Numbered from the stretch's first letter, positions 1 through 13,832 are shown. The stretch: DNA of 64,000 nt from Loxodes magnus (GCA_946699065.1 CAMPDV010000017.1:372001-436000), one strand, 5' to 3'. Numbers and translations: made by a program. Notes: generated from the letters alone by a model not told the origin.

Positions 1-618
1 GCAATTATTAAGCTAAAAAGTGGAAAGGAAGTATCACTAGTACTTATTACTAAAACACTATCTTTCTTTCTATTTTTTACTACAAGGTTATAAAGAGTTC
101 TTATAGTATGATTATAGCAACTATGTAAATATCTGGCACTTCAATGCCTTTTTTAATATCTATTTAGGTGAGAATAGCTTTTGGATATACTAGCCTCATA
201 CCAATACTGTATGAGTAAGATGGATATATATAAATAGCTAGATTTAAGTTAAATAAGGAAGATTATTATCAAAGGAGCTAGTTATCTATCTTATCAATTT
301 GCACTCCTTTTAGTATGGAATATATATTTACACTAGCCATCTTACCAACTGCAAGGATTATACGTTATAAATAGAAGAAAGTCCAGAACCATAGATATAA
401 ATTCATAGTATCGTAGTATACAAATATTTCCATTCGGGTATCAGAAATAAAATTTAAACCTACAAATCACATGTAAGAAGGTAATAAACAAGGCTATTTG
501 AAAATAATAGCATAATAAGGGAAAATTGCTCTAAATAGTATTTTAATTAATAACAAAAGTATTGATTATTACCGAAGCTTTTAAAGTAAAAGTTAGTTCA
601 ATTTAGTTTATAATAAAA
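1..618. other. AT-rich left flank, no gene assigned
   Basis: I see no recognisable domain, repeat or RNA here. With no dedicated sense-free stop codon, long reading frames are open by chance, so openness is not evidence of coding. The frame of the downstream RBR gene is open through this stretch, but its composition looks non-coding and the RING1 domain begins at the first good ATG, 619. Confidence 0.5.
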
Positions 619-1887
619 ATGTGTAGCATATGTTACTAGGACAAGGATATAGTGAATCTAGCTTGCTAATGTAAGGCTTGTGAAACTTGCTTTGAAAACT
701 GGATTGATCAATAGCTGAATACTTCTTATAGACTTAAATTCAGATTGTTGTGTCCTAGTTCGAACCATATTCTAGTCAATAACGATTTTCCTCACTAAAT
801 TAAAGAAAGAATTGACTAAATTAACATCAAAATTTATCTTTAGAAAAGTTAAGATACAAGGATGTGTCCAGGTACTAATTGTGATTATGGTGGATGAATA
901 AGCTAGTAGTAATTAAAGTGTATTGATCCTTTTGTCTGTGAAAAGTGTGGAAAGAATTGGCAAGAAAAAACTTCCCAACCTTGATTATCCTCCTTATGAA
1001 AATTCTTTAACGATGATGAATTTTTATTTGAGGCTTACCAACAATTTTGCACTATGGCTTGCATAAATTGCAAAGTTCCTATTGAACGAGATTGGGGCTG
1101 TATTCACATAACATGCACCCAATGTCGCTACCAGTTCTGCTGACAGTGTAAGCAGAAGTGAGATGCCAATCATTTTTTCTAATGTTGGTAAGTATAGAAG
1201 GCAAGATTACAACAAGTTATTCTAATTTTATTGGCTTTCTTCCTACTCTTCTTTTAGTGCTAAGAGTTCATGCTTTTATGTATACAGAAGCTAGTTTTGC
1301 CATTTATTAGCTTTCTAATATTCTTTATGGTCTATGGAGTGATAAACATTATCAAAATGAGTTTGCTTCCTGATTCTAAAATATTTCAATCCCTTATAAT
1401 TCTCATTTTCCTACTAGTACTCTTTTTGACCCGATATTTCTGACTTTAAATCTACTACGAATTTAAGTGGATAATAGATCAAGAGCTACTATACATGGTC
1501 TCACTCCTTGGTACCTTTTTTATGTTGAAATACAATTGTCATTACTATAGAGAGTTGATTATTAAATAGGTATCAGTTGAGGATCAGAAGAGGAAAAAGG
1601 AATGAAGTAGATTTTGGCTTAAATAATCATTCTTTTTATTATCTTTATCATTAAATTATCTTCATTTTTCCCTTCGCTAAGGAGTTTATGCAAAGTATAG
1701 TAGAGCCAAGGGTGTAAAAGTGATAGCTTGGCTTATGGAGACTGACATTAAATACTTAATATTGGTGTTAAGTAGACTAGCTTGAAATGCACATTATGCA
1801 GCTTGAAGCACGTTTAAATGCAATAATATGAGCACTTGTTAATATAGCTATATATATCTCTGTGATTCTACAGAAATGTGGGAGTGA
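619..1887 (+). CDS. RBR-type E3 ubiquitin ligase with C-terminal membrane segments
   Basis: This encodes a RING1-IBR-RING2 (RBR) E3 ligase of about 422 residues; such enzymes accept ubiquitin on a RING2 cysteine before passing it to substrate. RING1 starts at once (MCSICYQD, then ACQCKACETCF and LLCP). The IBR follows (RMCPGTNCDYGG, FVCEKCGKNW). RING2 carries the catalytic Cys in WGCIHITC followed by QCRYQFCWQC. The Trp of FCWQC is a UGA codon at a position conserved in parkin-like RING2 domains, and several Gln are UAA or UAG. After about residue 200 come several hydrophobic helices, so the protein is probably an integral membrane ligase. The stop is taken as UGA at 1885, with a second in-frame UGA 12 nt later. 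The start is the ATG just before RING1; an upstream extension cannot be excluded. Domain assignment is firm; substrate and membrane are unknown. Confidence 0.85.
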
Positions 1888-1970
1888 GAGGCATATTGAT
1901 CATATTTAGTAAGCATTTTTGGTTAATTTATTTAAAATAAAGAATAGTAAAAGTTACCTGGTTAATTAAA

Positions 1971-3564
1971 ATGTCTTAAAAATAGGATTCAAGTGAAATT
2001 TAGTTGAACACTATTATCTAGGCATCTTAGAGCTAATAAAATGCTATTTTACAATCTTACTAACTTTCGACAGAAACCACTACATGGAATGTATCACCTC
2101 TGAGCACTATGACGCCATAGGATGTTAATAAACTTATTCTACAGTCTTTGAGAAATGGTGGTAACATGAGTAGTCAATAGAACGAGTAGAATCATACATA
2201 AGATTATGTTCTTTTTGATAGCACCACTAAGAAGGAAATATCAGATCTTAGCTCTTTATATTAATTTAGTAATATAAAAGTCATTTTCTAGCAATAATAG
2301 CCTAAACAGATAGAACAATAAATCATTAGTAATTTCGTCCCTTATAATGATTTAAAACCTAAAGCTCCAACTGTTCCCTTAGAAGCAACAAAGGATAATT
2401 AAATATTAAGCTGAACAATTCCAAGAGGTCCTCTTTCTTTTTACTACTAAAACAATAAAAGTCCAGAGTCACCACCTCCATGCTATCTACCTCTTTCATA
2501 TTTGATGTAACAGAAGAATGTAAATAAGTAAGATATTCTCCAAGGATTGGAACGATTAAAAGATGGAGGTTTAAAATGTGTGGACAAGTTAGCACTTAAA
2601 AAGTAATCTGGAGTTGCTCTCTCTGTTATGAAAACTGTGATGGCATTTATTATGAAAGGGAAACCTGTTGTAGGAGTCTCACTTCCAATTAGAATTTTTG
2701 AACCTCGAAGTACTATCGAGAGATTAGCTGATAGATGAAGTTATGCTCCTATCTATTTAAGTCAAGCTGCAAAGTGCTAGGATCCATTTGAAAGAATTAA
2801 ACTCGTGACTGCATTCGCAGTTTCTGGGCTTTATATGGGTATTAGATAATGGAAACCCTTCAATCCACTATTAGGAGAAACATTTGAAGGATTTTTCCCT
2901 GATGGTACCAAAGTATATGCTGAACATGTATCACATCATCCTCCTATTTCATGTTTCGAAGTGGAAGCAGATAATTATAAGTTCTACGGTCACTATGAGT
3001 ATACTGGAAAGTTTAGTGGTAATTCTTTATTAGTGGGGATGGATGGACCATTATGAATTTAATTCAAGGATGGAAGTAAAATTCTTCAAACTCTGCCAAC
3101 AGTCAAGCTTGGTGGTGTTATTCTTGGAACAAGAGATTTGAACTACGTAGGTAAATTCCTATATAGGTGATATGTAAATAAATGACTAAACAAATGGATT
3201 GTAGTGTAAATTAGTACTAGGAAAAAACAAAAACATGTCAAAAGCTTTAAACAAACAAAACTGATATGAAGACGACATCACTGGCTTTATAGTGAATACA
3301 AGAACCAATCAGCAATTAGCTTTAATTCAAGGAAACTGACTTCAAAATATTATCATTAATAACCAAGAATATTGAAACATAGATGCATAAAAACCGCTCC
3401 GACACTATCCAGTCAATAATCCTCTTCCTAGTGATTGCAGATATCGCGAAGACCTGATTTGACTAGCTTATGGTAATGAAAATCGAGCAGAAGCATGGAA
3501 ATAGAAAGTTGAGGAGCAACAGAGAAAAGATAGAAAGCTAAGAGATATCCCAAAAAAGCACTAA
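1971..3564 (+). CDS. oxysterol-binding protein-related protein (ORP), lipid transfer
   Basis: This is a lipid-transfer protein of the OSBP/ORP family, about 525 residues, with a Q-rich and P-rich N-terminal part and no PH domain that I can see. The ORD family signatures are present: KPFNPLLGETFEG, then AEHVSHHPPISC (the EQVSHHPP fingerprint), and near the C-terminus LPSDCRYREDLIWLAYG followed by a QRKDRKLR tail. A 16-nt intron (3151-3166, gtaa...atag) restores the frame between NYVG and DMQIND. Trp in DRWSYAP is a UGA codon. ORPs exchange sterols or phosphoinositides at membrane contacts. The end is odd: no in-frame UGA lies near the conserved C-terminus, and the next is roughly 300 nt on at 3862, after non-coding-looking sequence. 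UAA at 3562 is taken as the end, making this the one gene here that may stop at UAA. Confidence 0.87.
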
Positions 3565-4638
3565 ATCATTACTTAAAATATTTTTTGTAAAAATTATAAT
3601 TATAAAAGCATCTAAAATAGCATAGTCTATCACATTTTGCTACTTAATAACTAAAATAATTATTTAAATAATATTTTATAGAAGTAACTTATACGAAAGT
3701 AGACTAAAAGGTTTATCAAAACTTAATTGATAATAATATTTTTGGTTAATATATGGTAGATAGGTTCTATCGAACTACCTTAGTATTTATCATTACTTTA
3801 TATTTTAAATATTGATCTTAAGATTGTATTCCTGTTTATTATTCAGCCAAGTTACTTTAACTGATTACTAACTCATACTAAGTTATAACATGGTCTTTAA
3901 AGAAATGGTACAGAATACTTCTTATACCATATACTAAGAAAAAAAACGTGGTTACCAGATAGTTTTTAGGTTATTATCATCATGCTTGATTAATAAAGGC
4001 TTGCTTAAAATATACTAAATTTATAGTTTGCTAGTCTGCTTTTATTTGCTTTTTGACTAGTCATTTTAGATATTTTGTCTTTGTTTAGATTATTTATACT
4101 TAAATTAGTTAAAACTTACCTAACTTTAGATTCTGAAGGTACTTATTTACTCTCCTTAGATTATTCTAATAAAATAGATTGGAGGAAGAGTAGTAGAATA
4201 GTAGTCATAGGATAATACTAAGTTAAGCTAGATTTATTATCACAAATCTAACTTAGGACATCTAAATAAGCATAAGGATAAGAAAAAAGACATCATATTT
4301 TTAAGCTTAAATACCTTATAAAGCAACCTAGTAAATTAAAGGCTATTTAATTAAGTAAATGTAATTGCTTAGTATATAAGAAAGATTAAAGGAAATAGAT
4401 GTGAAAGAATGCTACTTTGTCAAACTTACATAGCAGGATTATTTTAATATGGTTCGTTTTTATTAAAATGGGGAGCTAAAATAGTCAGTCAATTGTAAGA
4501 AGACAGTCATTAAACAGAATTGAACTTAGTATAAGAATCTAAAACCACATTAATTGTTGGTTATAAAATTGTATATCTTTTATCCTATTTCGCATATAAG
4601 CTTCAAGAGTGGAATTATAGTTATATATTTATTGTTAA
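3565..4638. other. intergenic, one ambiguous open stretch
   Basis: AT-rich spacer without a recognised domain. Around 4090-4440 more than one frame stays open with protein-like composition (for example LDSEGTYLLSLDYSNK), but no start, domain or convincing end was found. I therefore do not call a gene. Confidence 0.4.
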
Positions 4639-6471
4639 ATGGAAAACTATCTAACTTAAGATAACGGAGCTTAGGTAATATAATGCTCAAGTTAAGCGAA
4701 AAACTGCTCCATAGAAAACATTTTAAATGATAATCCTAAGGTATTTTTAACTGTTGTAGAAACTATGACTGAGTGCTGCTGGAATTCCTTAGTCATTTGT
4801 AATCGATATCTCAAATTTAAAAACAAGGCCTAAAACTTTTAAGTGTTTTGGACTCAATTGCTGACATTAATATACTTCAAATCCAAGTAAGATAGAAGTG
4901 TAAGTATCTGAGGATAACGATCATTTTATAAATTGAGCTAACATTTATTGTGAGCAGAAGCAAGGCATTTAGTATTTCCCAATCGATCCTATTACACCTA
5001 AGTATGGGTATATCAAAATAATAATTAAGGAGACCTTTGGAGGAGTTAAGACTTATATTAACTAACTTTTCCTAACTGAAGAAATTCCTGGCTCCTATCT
5101 TAAAAAGAGCAGCACAATTTATACTCCTTAGAAGCCGTAAGATGAAACTTAGAAGTCAATTAAAAATACTCCAAGTTAGTTATCTAGCAGGTACAAGTTT
5201 CAGTAAAGCTTCGAAAGGTACAGTAAAATCAGCTCTAAAACTCCACATCATCATTATCTCAGTCAAGATAACGAAATCATCTAGGATTTCTTAGGTACTG
5301 GATATAGCAACTACAATTCTCCGTTTTCCAATCCCAATAATAGATTAGTTACTTAGGCTTCAGAGTCTAAAAACTGATTGCCACAATAGTGTGATACAAA
5401 TGAAGAGTAGAAATCAATAGGTATGGAAAAAAGCATTGGCAACCTTAACTTGAAATTAAAGAAGCAGCTAGTGGATATGCAGAATAACATTAGGGTATGA
5501 TTTTATTCAGAATTTGGATCAAAAAGAGAAAAACGTGGAATATACGAAAGCATCCCTTATGCCAAATGAAACTTCGCAATAATTTAGCTCAAGAACACTC
5601 TAATCCATCGGCACAGGAAGAGATCCTTCTATCACACCAGAGAATTTTTAACTTTATAAAGAAAATTTATAGAGATATCAATCTCCTAAAGGAAATGAAC
5701 TCTAGATAATTAAGGAGTAAATTCAGAGCTAAAACCAAAACTTTGCTCATTTATATGAAAGCATGGATAGTCTAGGAAAGTAAGTGCAAGAGTTAAAGGA
5801 AAATTATATAAGTCCAAGAACATCAAATTTTGAAACACTGTAGAGAAATTAGTAGTCTGTAGATAGTACAGGCAATTAAGAGCTGTAATGAAATCAGAAT
5901 TTCTAGCATCAACCTTTAAATGTTATAAATTCTATCCAAAAGAACCAGGTCGAAGAATAAGAGATCTAAAATATGAATGAAGACAAATATATCGATCTAG
6001 CCAGTGATGTAGCACAGTAAATTTTTGAGCGTAACATTCAATCTTGATAAAAAGTGTTTCTCGAAAATATAGTCGAGCCTTAGTTAAAAATACATTCATA
6101 AATACTCAAACAACATATTAATTAGTAGCTAGAGACTTAACGTAGTGAGAGTTGTAAACAGGTAGTAGATTTGCTTGAAAGCAACTTCAATAAGTTAGAA
6201 TAAAAACTGATGAGTAGTATAAAATAATTCAAAGTAGTAGATGAGAATGAAATAAGATAAATATCTGAGAAAATCCCATCAAAAAGAAAGGAAAAAATAG
6301 CAGGAAATAAGGAAAATGTGTAGGATATACTTGTTTAACTAAAGAACAAGCTAGCAGAAAAAGTAAGATTTGATACAGCAATCAAAACTAGAACAATTGC
6401 AAAGCACAAAGAAGCATACTCCTTTTAAAGTTTCTAAAAGTAGCTTAAAGGAAAGTTCTTTACTAGACTGA
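4639..6471 (+). CDS. galactose-binding-like N-terminal domain plus long coiled coil
   Basis: The spliced product is 593 residues. Three introns are needed: 4741-4759 (19 nt), 5495-5510 (16 nt) and 6363-6378 (16 nt). Removing them leaves an exact multiple of three ending at UGA 6469. Residues about 1-150 look like a discoidin/SUN-type galactose-binding fold: ENILNDNPKKLWLSAAGIP, a beta-rich middle, then YIKIIIKETFGGVKTYINQL. A low-complexity S/T/N/Q linker follows, then an extended Q/E/K-rich coiled coil to the C-terminus, which ends KESSLLD. No membrane helix remains once the third intron is removed. Proteins of this shape in ciliates are often cytoskeletal or basal-body associated, but that is inference; I do not recognise the gene. 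The domain fold is suggested by sequence pattern only. Confidence 0.75.
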
Positions 6472-6970
6472 TTTTATTATTATTCCTATCTCCATCTAGA
6501 TACCTAATCTACAAATTTCTCTTAATATTCCAAATCTAATCAAAACTAAGCTAAAAATAAAAAGTACCATTCAAACCTATAACTTGCTTTCTAAATAATA
6601 TTTATAAAAAATAGCTAATTTCACTTCTTAATAAAGATGATTTTAAGCTAATTTATCAAGTAAGAGAGCAAATTAAAACTAAAAATAAGGTAAAATACAT
6701 TTACATTATCTCTATTAACTAAATACCTACACTAACCATATATCACTATACCTTATATACTTACCTAACAGAAATTTAAATTAGCTGACTATATCAGATA
6801 ATTTCAGTCTCTATCATAACTTTTCTCATTGCTGGATTTATTTTAGAATATTCAGCATAGTCGTTTTAGTAGTTAAGTAGTTGAGAAAGTGAGTTTAAAG
6901 TTGAGGATTTAAATAGATTAATAAGTATGAAGCTAATATTTAAGCTGTATTGTTACGTGATTATTATAAT
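6472..6970. other. intergenic, nothing recognised
   Basis: AT-rich spacer. It holds no domain, repeat or RNA signature that I can see. Confidence 0.5.
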
Positions 6971-9866
6971 ATGGTAGCTCGCTTACTAATTTTGCTGTCA
7001 ATGCTTTATTTTTCCTTAGCCCAAATTTAGACCGGAATGAAAGGCAATTGGGTTGATTGCACAGCAAAATATACTGAGTTAATTATCGGTGCCAAGAACC
7101 CGAAAGTGTAAACTGAAACTTAGAGATGGTGCTTTATTCCTGAAAAGCGTGCTGATTCTCAGTAGAATTAAACTGTTCTAAATGTGACGTAAAATATGAC
7201 CAGCATGATTAGATAGTTAGTAGATGATACAACTAATGAGCTTTAATTCGCGTTTAGTAACAGCGGAGATTTTCCAAGCTCAGAATAGTAAAACTTAGAC
7301 CTCCAGTTAGAATAAGTAAAGAATAGTGTAGTTTAATAGTATAAAGACTTGTAGCTACAATCTTCTAACTTGCTGGAATCATAGTAAAGGGAGTATATTT
7401 AAGATCTAGAAAAACTAGACTAAAATAATCAAGAAGAGAGCTAAGACCCTAATGCTTAACTAGAAGTATAGGAGACTCAGATAAATGATGAAGACTTCCA
7501 GCTAGTCACTGGTTTAAATTAGTTCGGCTATTCGAATTTATTCAGTTACTGCATGAGGTATTATAATGTTACTGTTTAGAATTATAATAAAGCTAAATAG
7601 GAAAGAAATGAAGCAGAAAGAATAAGAAGAAAAGCGGAAGAGTAAGAAAAATAAGCAAAGGCTCTTCTAAAATATGCTAATTAGACTGTAAAATTGTCTG
7701 AAAAAGTAGCTTATGATACTATAAATAACGCGCTTAATCAATATGAAAGCATAACAAAAAATGCTACAGCTAAGGCTAATTAAATTTTATAAAAGGCTAG
7801 AAAACAAGCAGATTAAATAATCTAGAAAGCACTTAACTAAGCAAGAAAGATTAATGAAACATTTTATAACTGTGTATTAGAAAAAAATAATACTTGGTAG
7901 TAGATTAATCAAACTGATTAACCTAGTGAGGGAAACATCTCCAATTAGACTCAGTAATAAAATACAACTTCAACAACGAACTAAACAATTACAAATTAGA
8001 CTCAAAGCTAAAATACTACATAAACTAATCAAACGACTTTACAATAAAATCAAACTTAATCTACTTAAACAAACTAAACAGAGCCAGGATAAACTAACTA
8101 AACATAACCAGGATAAACTAACTAAACAGAACCAGGATAAACTAACTAAACATAACCAGGATAAACTAACTAAACAGAACCAGGATAAACTAACTAAACA
8201 GAACCAGGATAAACTAACTAAACAGAACCAGGATAAACTAACTAAACATAACCAGGATAAACTAACTAAACAGAACCAGGATAAACTAACTAAACAGAAC
8301 CAGGATAAACTAACTAAACAGAACCAGGATAAACTAACTAAACAGAACCAGGATAAACTAACTAAACAGAACCAGGATAAACTAACTAAACAGAACCAGT
8401 ATAAACTAACTAAACAGAACCAGGATAAACAAGTTTAGATTTAACTCCTGATGAAACTCATTTTCATTATCACTACTAAATAAAAAAACATGAGCATAGA
8501 TTTTAATAGAACAATTTAAAGATTTAAGATCTTCTTCATTTACGATAAGCACGAAATATATTAGTAGGTATTCTTAAGGATTTTAATAAGGTAAATAAAC
8601 CTGAATCAAATTTCAAATTCGATCATTGTAAACCTGTTTGTAGTAGTTATAAAGAAGTGTATCACTATCATTATCACTGGCATCATGTTAATCATCATTA
8701 CGCGTTTTAAGTCATGAACAAAACTATTGTAATGCAACCTATTCAGCTAAGCACGTAAATGATTAAGCAACTAGATAAGTTTGATATGTAACAATTCTCT
8801 CAAAAGTAAAGAGAAGCGTAGTAAGCTCAGTAGAATTTTAAAACTTAAGAAGAAATTAAGACTTTTCTTTTTTCATGGAAACCAGCACTGAAGGAATAGA
8901 ACGGATCTGCAACTAACATTACAATACCCGTATAGCAACTAGATGGTTCTTTCTAGAAGATTGACGTGCCACTAATATTTTCTCAGGCTGAATTTCCAGG
9001 AAAAAACATAAATCATTATGTGAAAATTTACGCTGAATTTAATCATACATTTTTTATAAGAGCTAACTAAATAACAAATCACCAAAATACTCAAGAACGA
9101 GCATTTAAGATATAATATAAAAACTTTACTAAAGATAGTTAAAATGTAGTAGTTCATTATCATGTACATGATCATTTATACTATAACTTCCATAAAATTA
9201 TAGCTGCAAGAGATTAAGTAATAACAGAGAATATTTTCATTAACAAATCAACTTCCGAAGTTCGATAGTAAAGTAGTTACCCAATTGTTATGCCAGGTCT
9301 TTAGTAAGAGTAGGTTTTTTTAAATACATATTATGTTCCTGGGGATATTAATACCTCAAAGCATGTTGAGAACTAAAACAAGCATTTTCATTATAGCTAT
9401 AGTACTAAAGTCAACTTAATATTGGCAGATGCTTATGGCTGGTCTACGGGCCAGACTCAAAACAGCACTGTTTCTGCTTCTTTGGAAAATCAAAAAAATA
9501 CTGAAGAATTCTTCGATGTAATTAATTATTCTGCAAATATGACTGAAAATTAAACTCATTACCATTATGATTATACAGTTTGCTTGTGTAATATCACTGT
9601 TAACTTGAAGAATTTGAATTAAAAACCTCAAGTAGCAGCTTTCTAAACTGGTAAGTATTAATTTAGATTTTGAAGACGATGATCTAGTTTATTATGACTA
9701 TACAACTCAAGTTGAGTAAACTACTGGATTCTCATATTACTTATCTATAGCAGTCATTCTAATAATATTCGCCGTTATTACTCTCAAGTTGTTATAATAA
9801 AATAAAAGCAAACTTGAGAATAAAAGCGTTTATTACCACCTGCTTTAGATGAACTCAAAGGAGTGA
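6971..9866 (+). CDS. type I membrane protein: signal peptide, N-glycosylation repeats, histidine clusters
   Basis: The product is about 959 residues after removal of one 16-nt intron (9651-9666). It starts with a signal peptide (MVARLLILLSMLYFSLAQ). A Cys-containing N-terminal region and a Q/E/K-rich, probably coiled, segment (RNEAERIRRKAEEQEKQAKA) follow. Next come T/N/Q-rich sequence and about 14.7 copies of an octapeptide, TNQTEPGQ or TNQTQPGQ, each holding an N-Q-T sequon. The ectodomain continues for about 400 residues with repeated histidine strands: HFHYHYQ, VYHYHYHWHHVNHHY, VVHYHVHDHLYY, HFHYSY and THYHYDY. One membrane helix (YYLSIAVILIIFAVITLKLL) and a short basic tail end the protein at UGA 9864. 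It is probably a surface or secretory-pathway protein. The histidines suggest metal binding, which is inference. I do not recognise a family. Confidence 0.82.
8078..8430 (+). repeat. 24-bp tandem repeat, about 14.7 units, inside the 6971-9866 gene
   Basis: The unit is close to taaactaactaaacagaacc plus agga. It varies mainly at one codon, gaa versus taa, giving Glu or Gln in the gene frame, and the last full unit has a ggat-to-gtat change. Because 24 is a multiple of three, the array changes length without breaking the frame, as in mucin-like or surface-antigen repeats. There are no spacers, so it is not CRISPR. Confidence 0.95.
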
Positions 9867-10134
9867 TCTAACATTTACATTACAAACTAACATAATAGAT
9901 CTCAATTAAATAAAATAATCTATCAGAAATGGTTATAACATGCTATATCTAAATAACTGTATATTATCTATAACTATATACTCTTCTTATATAAGATGAT
10001 ATGACTTCAATATCATATCTTATTAATAAACTAAGAGTCTTAAATTAGTATTTTATCAGCTCTCTTTTCTATATTTGTCTCCTTTCAGAAACTTTTTTTA
10101 TTCCATATTTTAATGTTGTTTAAACTTTCAAACC

Positions 10135-10665
10135 ATGCTATCCATATTTTACAGTTTTACAAGCTGGTGGAATGAATCTCTAATGCTTATATTATTGAGT
10201 AATAAAGTTGGGCTTTTTGAAATAGCACATAACAAATACCGATAGTGAAGTATAGTTAGACAGTTAGAATATTATTATGCTACCTAGTTATTGCCTCTTA
10301 CTCATTTATTCTAAGCTACATTTATTTATCGGCAAATGAAATTTACATTAAAGAGCCCTACCATTAAGATTATAAATATAGGAGTTATCGCTTTATTAAT
10401 CTATCTTTTAAGCATTTCGCTTAAGTAGTTGTATGTAACACGTTGCTCTATTATTACTGAGATACTTTCAATTATCTCTCTACATTTCTCATGAATATCA
10501 ATTTATATCTTCAAAAAACTTAGTCTCTTTGATATAAAGCATTCAAAATAGTCAAACCTTTAAAACATGAAGAGGATCAAATATAGCAAAAAGCTTCTAA
10601 GTATAAATGAACATTCTAGTCTCATTACTACATAGCAGGAAGCTGAATTGTAACATGTATAGTGA
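10135..10665 (+). CDS. small multi-pass membrane protein, unknown
   Basis: This frame gives about 176 residues with at least two or three hydrophobic helices, including IINIGVIALLIYLLSI and EILSIISLHFSWISIYIF. A charged tail ends at adjacent UAG-UGA-UAA codons near 10660. A conserved-looking TSWWNESLMLILLSNKVGLFE segment opens it. The start is uncertain because the frame stays open upstream with further hydrophobic codons, so this may be the C-terminal part of a longer protein. No family is recognised. A competing frame over the same DNA is less protein-like. Confidence 0.5.
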
Positions 10666-10770
10666 TAAATAAAAGTGAAAATATAATAAACCAAATAAGT
10701 TTAAACAAGCTTAAATAGAGAGAATACTAATATACTTTGCCTTTAAATAAAGTAAATCATATTTATAAAT

Positions 10771-11841
<1,071 letters not shown>

Positions 11842-13832
11842 GAGGTGTGTGAAAATATTATTTTTAATTGCTTTTTCATTTATAGTTTTGTAAATAAGAT
11901 TTAAGCAAACATCCAACATCAGTATCCGATCTAATTTTTGAAGATAAAATTGTATAAAAATACATATTTGATTGATTTATATACTTCACATATTCCTAAA
12001 TCTAAAAAGATATTCAGAGTCTATAGAGATAAAGTTGATATAATCTAAGCAATCGTTAAGTATTTAAATTATTTCTAAATATATTTAGCTCTCTTAGTTC
12101 AATTTAGTATCTAAAGGGATAATAAATAATATAGCTCTGCATAAGATGCTTGAGGTTAAGAAATGATGCTGACTTTCACTAAAACTAAAGTGAAAAATTG
12201 ATTTAAAAAAGTGAAGAGTAATACGATCACAGTTGCTGGATTAGTATTATTTAAAGGGTGCAAAATGACATTGTATCTATGCTGAATTCTTAATAAATTG
12301 CAAGCTTGATATATAATATTTAAGATGTCAATCTTTTAGCATTTATGCAAGTCACATAATTAAGAATAAATATGACTTCATACAAGAAACTTTATTTTAG
12401 GACTACTTAATTTTATAAATCTCCATTTCTAGTATTCTTAGATACCATTAACCTCTATTCTTTTCTAAGATTCTAAAACCATGAATAGTAAGTAGGAAAT
12501 AAGACTAGCTTCTCATTAAGGTATTTAACTATAAATACAGTAATATAAAAGCTCAAAAGACCAGGAACACTGGTTATTCGAACTTAGCATTTTTTCTCAA
12601 ATTTCCTTCTAGATACTTTCAGTTTAATTACCATATTATTTATCCTAAATCTAACTCCATATGCTTAGTCAACTAATATTGGTATAAAATATTATGTAGC
12701 ATTTTAATAAAGTTTCAATATATAAAAGTACTGAAAATGCTCATAGTGCAAGAAAAAGATTCTACATTAATGCATATATTTTGCCATTTTACAGAAACTA
12801 CAACTAAGATACTCTCTATTTTCCTTTTTTTACATAAATTGGATTAAATTACCAGACAGTGCATGAATGATAGCTATTTAAAAATGGGTTAAATGTAAAA
12901 ACACTAAAGGAGTAAAATTAAATTATGGACATCATTTTGAATTATATGCTAAAATAAGATTAGAAATGCTGTTCAGTTGAATTAAGATTAGGAAGGTTTG
13001 AGAGAAACGACTTATTGGCATTTAACAAAAATAGTAGAAGTTTAGATTATTAGCCAAACATAATATACCTTACATTTTTTAGACAAGAGTAAAAAATTAG
13101 AGACACTAAAGAGAAAAAGAACTTGTCTAAAGTAAAAAATTTAAGTATTGCTATAAATCCATTTGGTTGCCAAATACCATTTCTTCATGTTAAATTAGAA
13201 AAAGGCATAAATATCAAAATTTAAATTTAATTATAAAAGGAAAAATTAGAAAAGGTGATAAATGAAATGTTGTGAAGATCTAATTCTTATCAATGTCTAA
13301 AACTAATTAAACTAACAAAGAGTTAAGGTATAATAAACTCCATAAATATTCTATTAATCTAATATCTTTTAAGCTGCTTTTTTTACTTAAATAGCAAGTG
13401 AAACTGATTATATGTAAAGTTATATAATAAGCAAGCCTTTTTTGCATCCTAGATCTATAAGGAAATATCTCTAATTATTTTAGTCTTATTAAGCTTTATT
13501 GGAATGAAAAAGTTACAAAGCAAATTATCTAATTTATCAGTATTTTTGAAAGGTAGTTAACTTCAAGCCATTTATACTTAATAAATACCTAAAAATTAAT
13601 AAAACTTTACTGACTTTTTCTTAAAATCTTTCAATACAAGGAAGATTATCATCTATTAAGACGATTTAATTACCTTAAAAGTGATTCTAGTTAATAAAGT
13701 ATTAGTTACTATCCTTAGATAAATAAACTTCTTTGCATAGTTGCAATTAAGATTTGGAAATATATAGAAGAATAAAACTTATAAATAATGACTAACATAT
13801 GTGAGTAGCTAGTTGTTTGTATACGTATGTGA
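11842..13832. other. long AT-rich intergenic region
   Basis: No domain or RNA was recognised. From about 12925 to 13400 one plus-strand frame beginning MDIILNYMLKQDQK stays open with few UGA codons, but it has no recognised motif and no clean end, so it is left uncalled. Confidence 0.45.

Noticed and set aside
740-760. tagttcgaacc, resembling a tRNA T-loop
   Set aside because: It lies in the RING1 coding sequence of the RBR gene, and no acceptor or anticodon stems fit around it.
8078-8430. Regular 24-bp repeats as a CRISPR-like array
   Set aside because: The units abut without spacers, lie in a coding frame and differ at single codons. It is a protein repeat in a eukaryotic gene.
7926-8438. 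A 170-codon standard-code frame of KQNQDKLT-type repeats
   Set aside because: It is an out-of-frame reading of the 24-bp array in the 6971-9866 gene, whose own frame continues on both sides and joins a signal peptide to a membrane helix.
12925-13400. Possible gene starting MDIILNYMLKQDQK
   Set aside because: Without dedicated stop codons, open frames are common by chance. No domain, intron logic or clean end supports it.
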